DNA of 14,555 nt from NCBI GenBank assembly GCA_016180375.1, contig JACPBJ010000020.1, positions 1 through 14,555 of the forward strand. Direction: 5' to 3'. Shown in pieces: positions 5,439 to 11,828 of this stretch. The notes under the pieces were generated by a model, which was not told where the DNA came from, made no database searches, and was given only the letters and a program-made list of their open reading frames with translations. The translations under genes were made by a program, and so were the position numbers. Positions within the stretch are counted from its first letter, which is position 1, and the number at the start of each line of letters is the position of its first letter. This DNA is from Nitrososphaerota archaeon. GTDB taxonomy: Archaea > Thermoproteota > Nitrososphaeria > Nitrososphaerales > UBA57.

Positions 5439-5550
5439 CCCCCCGTATAGTTTCTGCACAGGGGTACGCACGCAAACAAGTACTCATTGTAGTTTATATT
5501 GCAACCCCCCTCCATAGTTTGCAGCCCCTCTCTAGCTTTTGCGCAGGGGC
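5439..5550. repeat. Three C-rich/G-rich short repeats
   Basis: Related units lie at 5439-5465 (CCCCCCGTATAGTTTCTGCA, then CAGGGG), 5505-5523 (CCCCCCTCCATAGTTTGCA) and 5525-5550 (CCCCTCTCTAGCTTTTGCGC, then AGGGG). The consensus is C4-6, then a 6-7-base spacer ending in TAG, then a T-rich run and TGC. Units 1 and 3 can each fold CCCC against GGGG. They lie between the sucCD operon end and tRNA-Pro. No coding frame explains them. Confidence 0.5.
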
Positions 5551-5562
5551 GCGCTCTTTGCA

Positions 5563-5580
5563 ATTGAGTATTTGCTCAAT
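5563..5580. terminator. ATTGAG/CTCAAT hairpin past the sucCD operon
   Basis: Perfect six-base inverted repeat (5563-5568, 5575-5580) with a six-base loop, about 60 bases after the stop of the last gene of the minus-strand operon. Together with the repeats beside it, this is a reasonable place for transcription to end. There is no strong T-tract. Confidence 0.3.
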
Positions 5581-5641
5581 CGGCAAGTTACTTGTCCAGC
5601 TCTTACTATTGGTGTCTAGTACTTCCGCAAATTCTAAAGTG

Positions 5642-5941
5642 TCATATTCCAGTAACTTCGCCAAGAATATGGAAAAGTACGCTGAGAACTAGTAGGAAAA
5701 TGCCTCTGGTTGTGTAATACCTTTGTCTAAGAAAGGCGTTCCATATGCTTTTGTTGAACTGGAATATCGCATTCTCAATATCGGTTGCTATAGGAGCATC
5801 AGAAATTAGCGCAGCAACCAAACTGCGAACGATCTTATCGGAAGGCATAGAAACCTCCCTCATCTTAAGTACCGGTACTACTAGGACAATTACAGATCCA
5901 AGACCTAATGCAATCGATATAGCCCCTAAGATTGAAACCAA
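5642..5941 (-). CDS. Small membrane protein, two TM segments (99 aa)
   Basis: A hydrophobic N-terminal segment (ILGAISIALGLGSVIVLVVPV, about residues 4-24) and a C-terminal one (GIFLLVLSVLFHILGEVTGI, about 80-99) flank a soluble stretch of about 50 residues containing MPSDKIVRSLVAALISDAPI and then aromatic and basic residues. The start is taken as TTG 5941: an in-frame TAA sits two codons upstream, and the first ATG (residue 27) would delete the first membrane segment. It begins 40 bases after sucD ends and is probably the last gene of the operon. Family unknown; the context suggests a loose link with succinyl-CoA synthetase or simple co-transcription. Confidence 0.7.
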   Translation of the reverse strand: MVSILGAISIALGLGSVIVLVVPVLKMREVSMPSDKIVRSLVAALISDAPIATDIENAIFQFNKSIWNAFLRQRYYTTRGIFLLVLSVLFHILGEVTGI

Positions 5942-5981
5942 CCGTTAGATTCTCAGGCGTGCAGATAATAGGGATTTCGTT

Positions 5982-6821
5982 TTATCTGCGAAGCGCTGAA
6001 TCCACCAGCAAAGGAACCTCTTCAGGCTTCTTTGCCACGTGAACTCCAACATCATCGAAAGCCTTGATCTTCGACTCCGCTGTCCCGTATGAGCCATAAA
6101 TGATGGCGCCCGCATGGCCCATTTTTTTCTCCTTCGGGGCATGCCTTCCTGCTATGTATGCTATAATAGGCTTAGGAAATCGGGTGTCAAGGATATGCTT
6201 GGCAAGCCTCTCTTCTGCATCTCCGCCTATCTCCCCTATTATTACGACAGCATCGGTTCCCTTATGGTTCCTGACCCATTCCAGACAATCAACTAGCGAT
6301 GTGCAATTGATGGGGTCCCCTCCCACTCCCAGAGATATCGACTGCCCCAGACCATTGTTGGAAAGCTGATAAGCAATTTCGTATGTTAGAGTTCCGCTCC
6401 TAGAAAATACAGCGACGCTTCCTTTTGTGAAAGGAGAAGCAGCCATTATGCCTAATTTGATCTTGTTGGGGATTATCACACCAGCAGTATTCGGCCCTAT
6501 AACGATGCATTCATTTTCTTTGGCCTTCCGAAAAATTGTCAAAGAATCTCTTATTGGGACATGCTCTGTGATTATGACCAGACAATGAATTCCTGCTTCT
6601 ATGGCTTCAAGGGCTGCCCCGAGCAGGTATTGGGCTGGTACAAATGCTACTGTGATTCCTGCCGATGTAGCAGTAGCGGCATCTTTCATCGTATTGAAAA
6701 CAGGTACTCCATTAACGGATTGTCCAGCCTTTCCAGGAGTCACTCCAGCGACTATGTTTGTTCCATAGTCCAGCATGAATTTAGTGTGTATTGATCCATA
6801 TCTTCCCGTAATGCCCTGCAC
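5982..6821 (-). CDS. sucD: Succinyl-CoA synthetase, alpha subunit
   Basis: Binds CoA and carries the phosphohistidine in succinate + CoA + NTP = succinyl-CoA + NDP + Pi; works with the SucC beta subunit in the cytoplasm. CoA-binding Rossmann domain: QGITGRYG at the very start and VAGVTPGKAGQ (about 25-35). Ligase domain: TEHVPIRD, GPNTAGVI, SRSGTLTYE, and the active-site loop MGHAGAI with His about 236. Other acid-CoA ligases share this fold. The coordinates start at GTG 6821, but this removes most of the first beta strand. The frame is open back to the TAG of the preceding gene (6887-6885) and encodes FSVLLGEDGRKPCIVQGITG, matching normal SucD N-termini. The only candidate there is ATT at 6866, just after GAGGAG. 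The true start is therefore probably upstream of 6821 and non-canonical. Confidence 0.93.
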   Translation of the reverse strand: MQGITGRYGSIHTKFMLDYGTNIVAGVTPGKAGQSVNGVPVFNTMKDAATATSAGITVAFVPAQYLLGAALEAIEAGIHCLVIITEHVPIRDSLTIFRKAKENECIVIGPNTAGVIIPNKIKLGIMAASPFTKGSVAVFSRSGTLTYEIAYQLSNNGLGQSISLGVGGDPINCTSLVDCLEWVRNHKGTDAVVIIGEIGGDAEERLAKHILDTRFPKPIIAYIAGRHAPKEKKMGHAGAIIYGSYGTAESKIKAFDDVGVHVAKKPEEVPLLVDSALRR

Positions 6822-6884
6822 TATGCAGGGCTTTCTACCGTCTTCTCCAAGAAGGACTGAGAAAATGCTCCTCGTCAGATTGTT

Positions 6885-7112
6885 CTACTCGATTACCATC
6901 ATGGTAAGCGTAGAAGTTATTTCTGGTATCTTCCTGAGGTTTAGAACGCTGTCCTTCAGCTCGTCTGTCGTTGGAGCAGTTACAGTGACGATAAAGTCGT
7001 AGACTCCATATACGAAATAGGCTTCGCTGACATTCCTCGCTCCCTTAAGCTGCTTTATGACCCTGTCCTCAGTCCCTGTCTGGACGTTTATTAGCACAAA
7101 TGCCTTTGCCAT
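6885..7112 (-). CDS. Stand-alone Lrp/AsnC effector (RAM) domain protein
   Basis: The 75-residue protein matches the C-terminal alpha-beta sandwich of Lrp/AsnC regulators: AKAFVLINVQTGTEDRVIKQ (strand 1, helix 1), YFVYGVYDFIVTVTA (strands 2-3 around the GxYD turn) and ITSTLTMMVIE (last strand). The DNA-binding helix-turn-helix is absent. Such stand-alone RAM domains oligomerise, bind amino acids or other small metabolites, and may pair with full-length Lrp proteins. GGGAG five bases before the ATG is a good ribosome binding site. It lies between sucC (30 bases upstream) and sucD, whose frame is entered directly after this gene's TAG. Its role in controlling the synthetase or the operon is inferred from position only. 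Confidence 0.88.
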   Translation of the reverse strand: MAKAFVLINVQTGTEDRVIKQLKGARNVSEAYFVYGVYDFIVTVTAPTTDELKDSVLNLRKIPEITSTLTMMVIE

Positions 7113-7142
7113 GTTTCTCCCTATGCTCCCCGGAGATACTCA

Positions 7143-8255
7143 TTATTGAATCCTTTGGACATCTGCAATAAGTTTCTGGATAGCCTCATCTATGTTCCGA
7201 TGCAAAAAGACTGGAAGATTTTGGAGTATGGCAAAAGCATCCTCTTCCCCTACTCCAAGTATTCTCGCGTGAAACGGTCCTCTGATGAGCCCGTTGAAGA
7301 AAGCATCCTTGATGGCTTTGGCCACATCGGGTGTCCTTGTTATGCCTCCGAATACGTTCAGCAAAATTCCTTTTGCTTTGTCGAACCTGCTGACAACCCT
7401 TAGAGCGGCAAAGACAACATCCTCAGTCGCCCCTCCTCCAAGGTCGAGAAAGCAAGCAGGTCTTCCTCCATTTTCGACAAGCATGTCAAGAGTTGAGAGT
7501 ACCAAGCCTGCCCCATTCCCTATGACAGCTATATTGCCGTCCAGTTCAACGAAGTTGAAACCGTACTTTTGGGATTCTGCCTCCAAGTTTGATGGCATAC
7601 GCAGCGATGCTATCTCTGGATGTCGGAACAAAGCGTTATCATCGACAATTATTTTCGCATCTAGCGCAATTGCGTTACCATCTGCAGTTATCGCAAGAGG
7701 ATTGATTTCAACCAGTTCTGCTTCTATCTTTGCAGAGAGTTCGCCCATCTTTACAGCAATGTTTGCTATGCTGTTTGCTGAGTCTTCATCAAGCCCAATT
7801 CTCATAGTTTCTTTCGATACACTTTTTTTGTCAACAACGCTGTCTGGGAGTGAAAAGGTAGCCTTCCTGCCAATGGCTTCTACATCTACGCCACCCTCTC
7901 CAGAAACTAGCAGAACAAAGCAATGCTCGCTACGATTCAGCGAAATTGACAGATATGTTTCTCTCACATGCTCTCTGAATTCTTCCACAAGAATTGCGGA
8001 AGGCTTCTCCCCTTGAACAGGTTTCTCTATTAGCTCTGAAAATATTGTAAGAGCCTCGGGCGCCGAATCTGCTTTCCTTATCGCACCGGCTTTTCCTCTC
8101 CCTCCTGCAAGGACTTGCGATTTTAGAATGACGGGAAGGCCGAGCTTGTTCACTGCCTCTTTAACATCATTTTGGCTTCTGACAAGAACGCTTCCGGGAA
8201 CCACTATCCCATGAGAGGAGAAGAGCTGCTTCGCCTGATACTCGTAGAGGCGCAT
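7143..8255 (-). CDS. sucC: Succinyl-CoA synthetase, beta subunit
   Basis: Nucleotide-binding partner of SucD. The ATP-grasp domain begins MRLYEYQAKQLF and shows GLPVILKSQVLAGGRGKAGA (about 37-56), then ELVEINPLAI for metal binding (about 200). The C-terminal ligase domain has LDLGGGATEDVV and NVFGGITRTPDVA, contacting succinate and the phosphohistidine helix. At 370 aa the length is normal. I start at ATG 8255, where homologues start; the frame can be extended to 8303, but those 16 residues lack family resemblance and a TATA-like AAATAT lies about 25 bases before 8255, predicting a leaderless message. ADP versus GDP use cannot be read with confidence. First gene of the operon sucC, RAM protein, sucD, membrane protein. 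Confidence 0.95.
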   Translation of the reverse strand: MRLYEYQAKQLFSSHGIVVPGSVLVRSQNDVKEAVNKLGLPVILKSQVLAGGRGKAGAIRKADSAPEALTIFSELIEKPVQGEKPSAILVEEFREHVRETYLSISLNRSEHCFVLLVSGEGGVDVEAIGRKATFSLPDSVVDKKSVSKETMRIGLDEDSANSIANIAVKMGELSAKIEAELVEINPLAITADGNAIALDAKIIVDDNALFRHPEIASLRMPSNLEAESQKYGFNFVELDGNIAVIGNGAGLVLSTLDMLVENGGRPACFLDLGGGATEDVVFAALRVVSRFDKAKGILLNVFGGITRTPDVAKAIKDAFFNGLIRGPFHARILGVGEEDAFAILQNLPVFLHRNIDEAIQKLIADVQRIQ

Positions 8256-8276
8256 GCAATCTATGCCAAGGACCGG

Positions 8277-8282
8277 ATATTT
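8277..8282. promoter_or_regulatory. TATA-like box possibly shared by sucC and the nuclease
   Basis: GGATATTTC / GAAATATCC lies in the 56-base gap between divergent starts, about 25 bases from the sucC ATG (8255) and about 32 from the nuclease ATG (8312). Both spacings are workable for archaeal TBP, which can bind in either direction. Inferred from spacing. Confidence 0.4.
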
Positions 8283-8311
8283 CACCGTTAGGGCAAGATT
8301 CAATAGCCTTT

Positions 8312-8974
8312 ATGGATCAGTGTTATTGGAAAGCAAAAGTTGCTCATAGAAGAGGGTTCGCCATTCAAAGAAAACTGCTAAAACTGCTCGAGGCAGAGTA
8401 TGCGCAGAAGAGGGAAGGCACGCACGTTTCTGACCTTGTATTGTGCATTAGGGAACAGGTTTTCCGCAATATTGAGCCTATGCCGATTGATGAAAAGGAC
8501 TTGGTTGCTTATGCTCTGGGGGAGGGGGCTCACGTAGCTCTTGAAAAACTGGCCGAGAAGGGTGGGGGGATTGCTGAGAAGGAGATAAAGTTGAATGGCG
8601 TAATAGGGACGATCGATGTCTTTGACAATGTGCCTATTGAGATAAAAACTACAAGGGCGGAAGATGATACTCCTCGTCCATATCACATCAAGCAGTTAAC
8701 TTACTACATGGCAATGACAAATTCGAACGTTGGAATTCTGCTTTATCTCATGGTCAACGATTATGAACGGCCTTTCAGGTTCAGAACGATTACGCTGAGC
8801 GATACCGAGCTATCTGAAGCACGCAAGGAAATCGAAACGAGAAGTAAATTCTTCAACGCTGGTCTGGCCGCTAAGGATCCTTTCATCGCTCCTCACGTCA
8901 AGAAAAACCCTGACCTCATGTGGAAGTGCCAATATTGCAAGTATAGGGAAAAGTGCTGGAGCAGAGAAGACTAG
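8312..8974 (+). CDS. Cas4/RecB-like PD-(D/E)XK nuclease with Fe-S cysteines
   Basis: The 220-residue protein has the Cas4/RecB nuclease layout. A lone Cys45 (DLVLCIRE) pairs with a C-terminal cluster Cys206-x2-Cys209-x5-Cys215 (CQYCKYREKC), the four-cysteine iron-sulfur site. The nuclease core has GxxAH (His74), GTIDVFD with Asp102, EIKTT with Glu110 and Lys112, and the QLTYY motif with Gln128. Family members are single-strand exonucleases used in CRISPR spacer processing or, when alone, in DNA repair. No cas gene or repeat array is nearby, so a repair or housekeeping role is more likely. ATG 8312 starts directly after a short spacer divergent from sucC. tRNA-Val follows 36 bases downstream. 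All catalytic residues are present. Confidence 0.87.
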   Translation: MDQCYWKAKVAHRRGFAIQRKLLKLLEAEYAQKREGTHVSDLVLCIREQVFRNIEPMPIDEKDLVAYALGEGAHVALEKLAEKGGGIAEKEIKLNGVIGTIDVFDNVPIEIKTTRAEDDTPRPYHIKQLTYYMAMTNSNVGILLYLMVNDYERPFRFRTITLSDTELSEARKEIETRSKFFNAGLAAKDPFIAPHVKKNPDLMWKCQYCKYREKCWSRED

Positions 8975-8976
8975 TA

Positions 8977-8985
8977 CTCTTAAAG
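8977..8985 (+). promoter_or_regulatory. TATA box of tRNA-Val
   Basis: CTCTTAAAG lies about 28 bases before the tRNA 5' end at 9011, right after the nuclease stop codon. It is similar to the box at 4973-4980. Confidence 0.5.
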
Positions 8986-9010
8986 CGTCAACCTAAAGCA
9001 AGGATGCGTA

Positions 9011-9085
9011 GGGCCGGTCGTCTAGCTCGGTTAGGACGTCGCTCTCACACAGCGAAGGTCGGTGGTTCAAATCCGCCCCGGCCCA
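9011..9085 (+). tRNA. tRNA-Val (CAC)
   Basis: Acceptor GGGCCGG/CCGGCCC with discriminator A (9085); D stem GTCT/GGAC; anticodon stem TCGCT/AGCGA with loop CTCACAC, anticodon CAC at 9046-9048 (valine); variable loop AGGTC; T arm GGTGG-TTCAAAT-CCGCC with one G-U pair. 75 bases, no intron. The next bases (9086-9088) are CCA, so the 3' CCA may be encoded, unlike tRNA-Pro here. Confidence 0.96.
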
Positions 9086-9106
9086 CCATCATTTGCTAGT
9101 GGGCCG
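9079..9106 (+). repeat. 8-bp inverted repeat using the tRNA-Val 3' strand
   Basis: CGGCCCAC (9079-9086, the 3' acceptor strand plus the first C of CCA) is perfectly complementary to GTGGGCCG (9099-9106) across 12 bases. The trailer therefore repeats the tRNA 5' acceptor sequence. It could form a 3' hairpin competing with the acceptor stem, or be a terminator or a remnant of an attachment site. Confidence 0.4.
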
Positions 9107-9408
9107 AAATCTTCTATATCAGATTGCTTTGTTGACAAGACAATCGAATTAGCATCTCCTCAAAGTTCTATAAAAACACCAACTTTCATAACAGGTGGAA
9201 CTGGCTTACTGCGAATGTCGAGGCCTTATCGTGTTAAACGGTACACAAAGTCTCGCTCATGACCCGCTAAGATAAGGCATTTTCGTTTAAATCCGGGGAG
9301 TGGGATTTCAGCATTAATTCACCAGTATAGATGCCTAACTGCAAATCCGGAGAGATTCGTGGCGTTATCGCTGCTGAGTTGGGGTTCGTAATTAGCGGGT
9401 TCATGCCT

Positions 9409-9469
9409 CGAGAAATTCGCAAGGTGGTAGGAAATTACCGCTTGTTCCCGGTTTCTCGATAAATTTTTT
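9409..9469 (+). terminator. Long stem-loop followed by six T
   Basis: CGAGAAA (9409-9415) pairs with TTTCTCG (9452-9458), and inside it GGTA (9426-9429) pairs with TACC (9436-9439). A run of six T follows at 9464-9469. This is either a T-rich terminator or the 3' part of a small RNA gene. Confidence 0.35.
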
Positions 9470-9595
9470 CGGCTATTTGGGCTCGTAGAGTCCATCCCCT
9501 ATTTATTGGCTCGCATGTCCCCATTATGTTCTTACCTTTGCAATATGTCAGTACAGTAATACAACTTCTCTAACATACTATCTTTCTGATCAACA

Positions 9596-9602
9596 TATTT
9601 AA
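9596..9602 (+). promoter_or_regulatory. cobB TATA box
   Basis: TATTTAA centred about 30 bases before the TTG start at 9629, predicting a leaderless or nearly leaderless mRNA and supporting that start. Confidence 0.5.
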
Positions 9603-9628
9603 TCGCCCAAAACCTCACCAGACACTGT

Positions 9629-11005
9629 TTGGAAAAGGCAAGGGTCGTCATAGCGGGAACTCACAGCGGTGTGGGGAAAACTACGATCTCAATCGGAATA
9701 ATGGGAGCCCTAAGAAGCAAGGGCTATGTTGTGCAAGGTTTCAAAGCCGGACCAGACTTTATAGATCCTACTTATCACACCCTTGTAACTGGCCGGAATT
9801 CGCGCAACCTTGATTCATGGATCCTACCTAAGCGCGAGATTGTACGCCTCTTCTGTGAAGCCTCTGAAGATGCTGACATAGCAATAGTTGAAGGCGTCAT
9901 GGGACTTTTCGATGGCCTAGATGGGAGAAATGAAAGCGGTAGTACTGCACAGCTTGCGAAGTTACTCAGGTGCCCTGTCATAGTTGTGATCGACGCATTT
10001 TCTATGTCAAGAAGTGCTGGTGCTACCGCACTGGGATACAAGACCTTTGACCCAGATTTGAATATTGCAGGGTTCATCCTGAACAAAGTTGGAAGTGACA
10101 AACATGCGAAAATGTGCACTGAAGCGATAGAATCTGCAACACGCTTACCAGTTGTAGGTGCTGTCAAATCTGACCATGGGATTACAATGGAAGAGAGGCA
10201 TCTGGGTTTGATTCCGACTGCTGAGAGATCGTACTTTGAACCCGTTACGTCTAGGATAATCAGTTCTATCCACTCAGGAATAGATCTCGAAAAGGTAGCT
10301 GAGATAGCTCTAAATGCTCCTCCATTAAAGGAAGAAACAAAGCAATATGTGAGGTTTCCTAAAAATCGATCAAAGATGTGGGTTGCTCTAGATCAAGCTT
10401 TTAGTTTCTACTATAATGATAACATTACATTACTTTCCTCTTGTGGAGTTGATATAGAGTACTTCAGCCCACTTGTAGAGAGAAGTCTTCCCTCCGATGT
10501 GTGTGGGTTATATCTTGGGGGCGGCTTTCCCGAGGTGTATGCCATAAGGCTGGCCAAAAACACAGCCATCCTTGAGGCAATAAGGAAAGCATCCGCAGAC
10601 GGCATGCCGATCTACGCAGAATGTGGAGGGCTGATGTATCTCACTAACTCAATCACTGATTTTGATGGCCGCAAGCACGAGATGACTCAGGTTTTTGATG
10701 CGGAAACCCTTATGACAAGAAGACTCACACTTGGATACACCGCTGCGGAGGTCGAGAAAGACAACATTCTGTTTCCAAGGAATGCTAGTGTGAAAGGGCA
10801 TGAATTTCATTACTCAAAGATTCTTGACGTATCTCAGGATGTGACTTACGCCTACTCCATGAAGAGGGGGGTAGGTATTGATGGTACACATGACGGTTTA
10901 ATTCAGGATAATACTCTTGCATCTTACATGCATCTACATTTTGCATATGATAGAAGCATCGCGAAGAATCTTGTTTCCGAGACTCAAAAGTACTCCCGTC
11001 GCTGA
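9629..11005 (+). CDS. cbiA/cobB: Cobyrinic acid a,c-diamide synthase
   Basis: ATP- and glutamine-dependent amidation of the a and c side chains of cobyrinic acid (or its hydrogenobyrinic counterpart) in cobalamin synthesis. N-terminal synthetase domain: P-loop GTHSGVGKTT (10-19), FKAGPDFIDPTYH (38-50) and VEGVMGLFDG. C-terminal class-I glutamine amidotransferase: YLGGGFPEVYA, nucleophile Cys332 in AECGGLMYL, then GHEFHYS and the HLHF segment near 435 holding the catalytic His. At 458 aa it is full length. TTG 9629 fits the TATA box at 9596-9602. It is the first gene of the cobalamin block; relatives acting on Ni-sirohydrochlorin (CfbB) share the fold, but the neighbouring cob genes favour the B12 role. 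Confidence 0.93.
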   Translation: MEKARVVIAGTHSGVGKTTISIGIMGALRSKGYVVQGFKAGPDFIDPTYHTLVTGRNSRNLDSWILPKREIVRLFCEASEDADIAIVEGVMGLFDGLDGRNESGSTAQLAKLLRCPVIVVIDAFSMSRSAGATALGYKTFDPDLNIAGFILNKVGSDKHAKMCTEAIESATRLPVVGAVKSDHGITMEERHLGLIPTAERSYFEPVTSRIISSIHSGIDLEKVAEIALNAPPLKEETKQYVRFPKNRSKMWVALDQAFSFYYNDNITLLSSCGVDIEYFSPLVERSLPSDVCGLYLGGGFPEVYAIRLAKNTAILEAIRKASADGMPIYAECGGLMYLTNSITDFDGRKHEMTQVFDAETLMTRRLTLGYTAAEVEKDNILFPRNASVKGHEFHYSKILDVSQDVTYAYSMKRGVGIDGTHDGLIQDNTLASYMHLHFAYDRSIAKNLVSETQKYSRR

Positions 11006-11117
11006 GCGTATGTACTCTACACAAACCTTGCTGTCATGACATTATGGTACACGAAACATCTGTACAGAATTGTGCATTTTGACGAGCTGGCTCTCAAGAG
11101 GTCTTCCCAAAGATCAG

Positions 11118-11654
11118 CTAAAAGTCTATCCACTTTTGCGCCCATATTCCCTTCTGAAAGGGGTGCTTGATCATCTTCATTTCCGTCACCAAATCAGCTG
11201 CTTCTATAACCTCAGGAGCAGCCTCCCTCCCTGTAAGAACGAGATGAAGCCTTTCCGGCTTCTGCTTGATCAGATTTACAACTTCGTGGACTGGTATCAA
11301 ATTAAATCTTGTAGCGTTGTTTATCTCATCCAGTATTATGATATCGTATCGGTTGGAAGCAACTATTTGTTTGGTCTCTTCCCATGCTTTCTGAGCAGCT
11401 TCCAGATGCTCTTTATACGGCCTTTTAGGCCTCCATGTGACAAAGCCTATCCCCATACGCCTTATTTCAAAATTGGGATAAAGTACCTTTGCACCTTCGA
11501 GCTCGCCACTTTTCCAAGTGCCCTTGACGAACTGCAGCATGAGCGTCTTAGTCTTGTACCCTGCGGCACGTAAAGCCAAGCCCAGCGCTGCAGTGGTCTT
11601 TCCCTTCCCGTCACCCGTGTATACGATCACTAGGCCCCTTTCGGCTTTTGGCAT
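11118..11654 (-). CDS. cobO: Corrinoid adenosyltransferase, CobO/BtuR type
   Basis: Transfers the 5'-deoxyadenosyl group from ATP to reduced corrinoid, making adenosylcobalamin (or adenosylcobyrinate diamide), in salvage and de novo routes. RecA-like fold: P-loop YTGDGKGKTT (about 12-21), LQFVKGTWKSGE, Walker B-like IIILDEINNA (about 106-115), LTGREAAPEVIEAADLVTEM (140-159) and KHPFQKGIWAQKWIDF at the end, where the family usually reads AQKGI(D/E)F. 178 aa, full length. ATG 11654 has a GATTAATA box about 30 bases upstream. It is convergent with cobB (112-base gap with no other gene) and on the same strand as the BtuF-like gene. Confidence 0.93.
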   Translation of the reverse strand: MPKAERGLVIVYTGDGKGKTTAALGLALRAAGYKTKTLMLQFVKGTWKSGELEGAKVLYPNFEIRRMGIGFVTWRPKRPYKEHLEAAQKAWEETKQIVASNRYDIIILDEINNATRFNLIPVHEVVNLIKQKPERLHLVLTGREAAPEVIEAADLVTEMKMIKHPFQKGIWAQKWIDF

Positions 11655-11803
11655 TTTGATATCTTAGATCATGTACAAACCTTAGTTATTAATCGGGCTT
11701 GCAAATTGCATACTCTAAATCGATAGCGCATATGGAACATATTCGAGCAAAGCTGCTAAAGCGAGTAGTATCGAAAGGATTCCGTGGTCATCAACAGGCT
11801 ACG

Positions 11804-11820
11804 GACCCCTTTAGTGGGTC
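11804..11820. terminator. GACCC/GGGTC hairpin after the BtuF-like gene
   Basis: A five-base perfect stem (11804-11808, 11816-11820) with a seven-base loop, starting about nine bases past the BtuF-like stop on its strand. No T-tract. The rest of 11655-11828 holds only the cobO promoter region and a weak 34-codon plus-strand frame (11732-11836) that I do not support. Confidence 0.25.
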
Positions 11821-11828
11821 GTTTGGTG

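Larger units (their letters stand above)
9107..9628. other. Intergenic region with inverted repeats, no convincing gene
   Basis: About 520 bases between tRNA-Val and cobB. It contains an 8-base inverted repeat GCCTTATC (9223-9230)/GATAAGGC (9271-9278), a direct similarity AAATCCGG-x-GAG (9289-9300, 9343-9354) and a stem-loop with T-run (9409-9469). A 45-codon minus-strand frame (ATG 9404 to TAG 9267, starting MNPLITNPNS) reads moderately protein-like but has no start signals. A non-coding RNA or regulatory region is possible. Confidence 0.3.

Noticed and set aside
8312..8974. Possible CRISPR-Cas locus because of the Cas4-like gene
   Set aside because: No repeat-spacer array and no other cas gene in the window.
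9062..9262. 66-codon frame starting inside tRNA-Val
   Set aside because: Starts within the tRNA T arm, low-complexity Ser/Pro/Thr product, no start signals.
11070..11573. 167-codon plus-strand frame
   Set aside because: Entirely antisense to cobO, which has complete family motifs.
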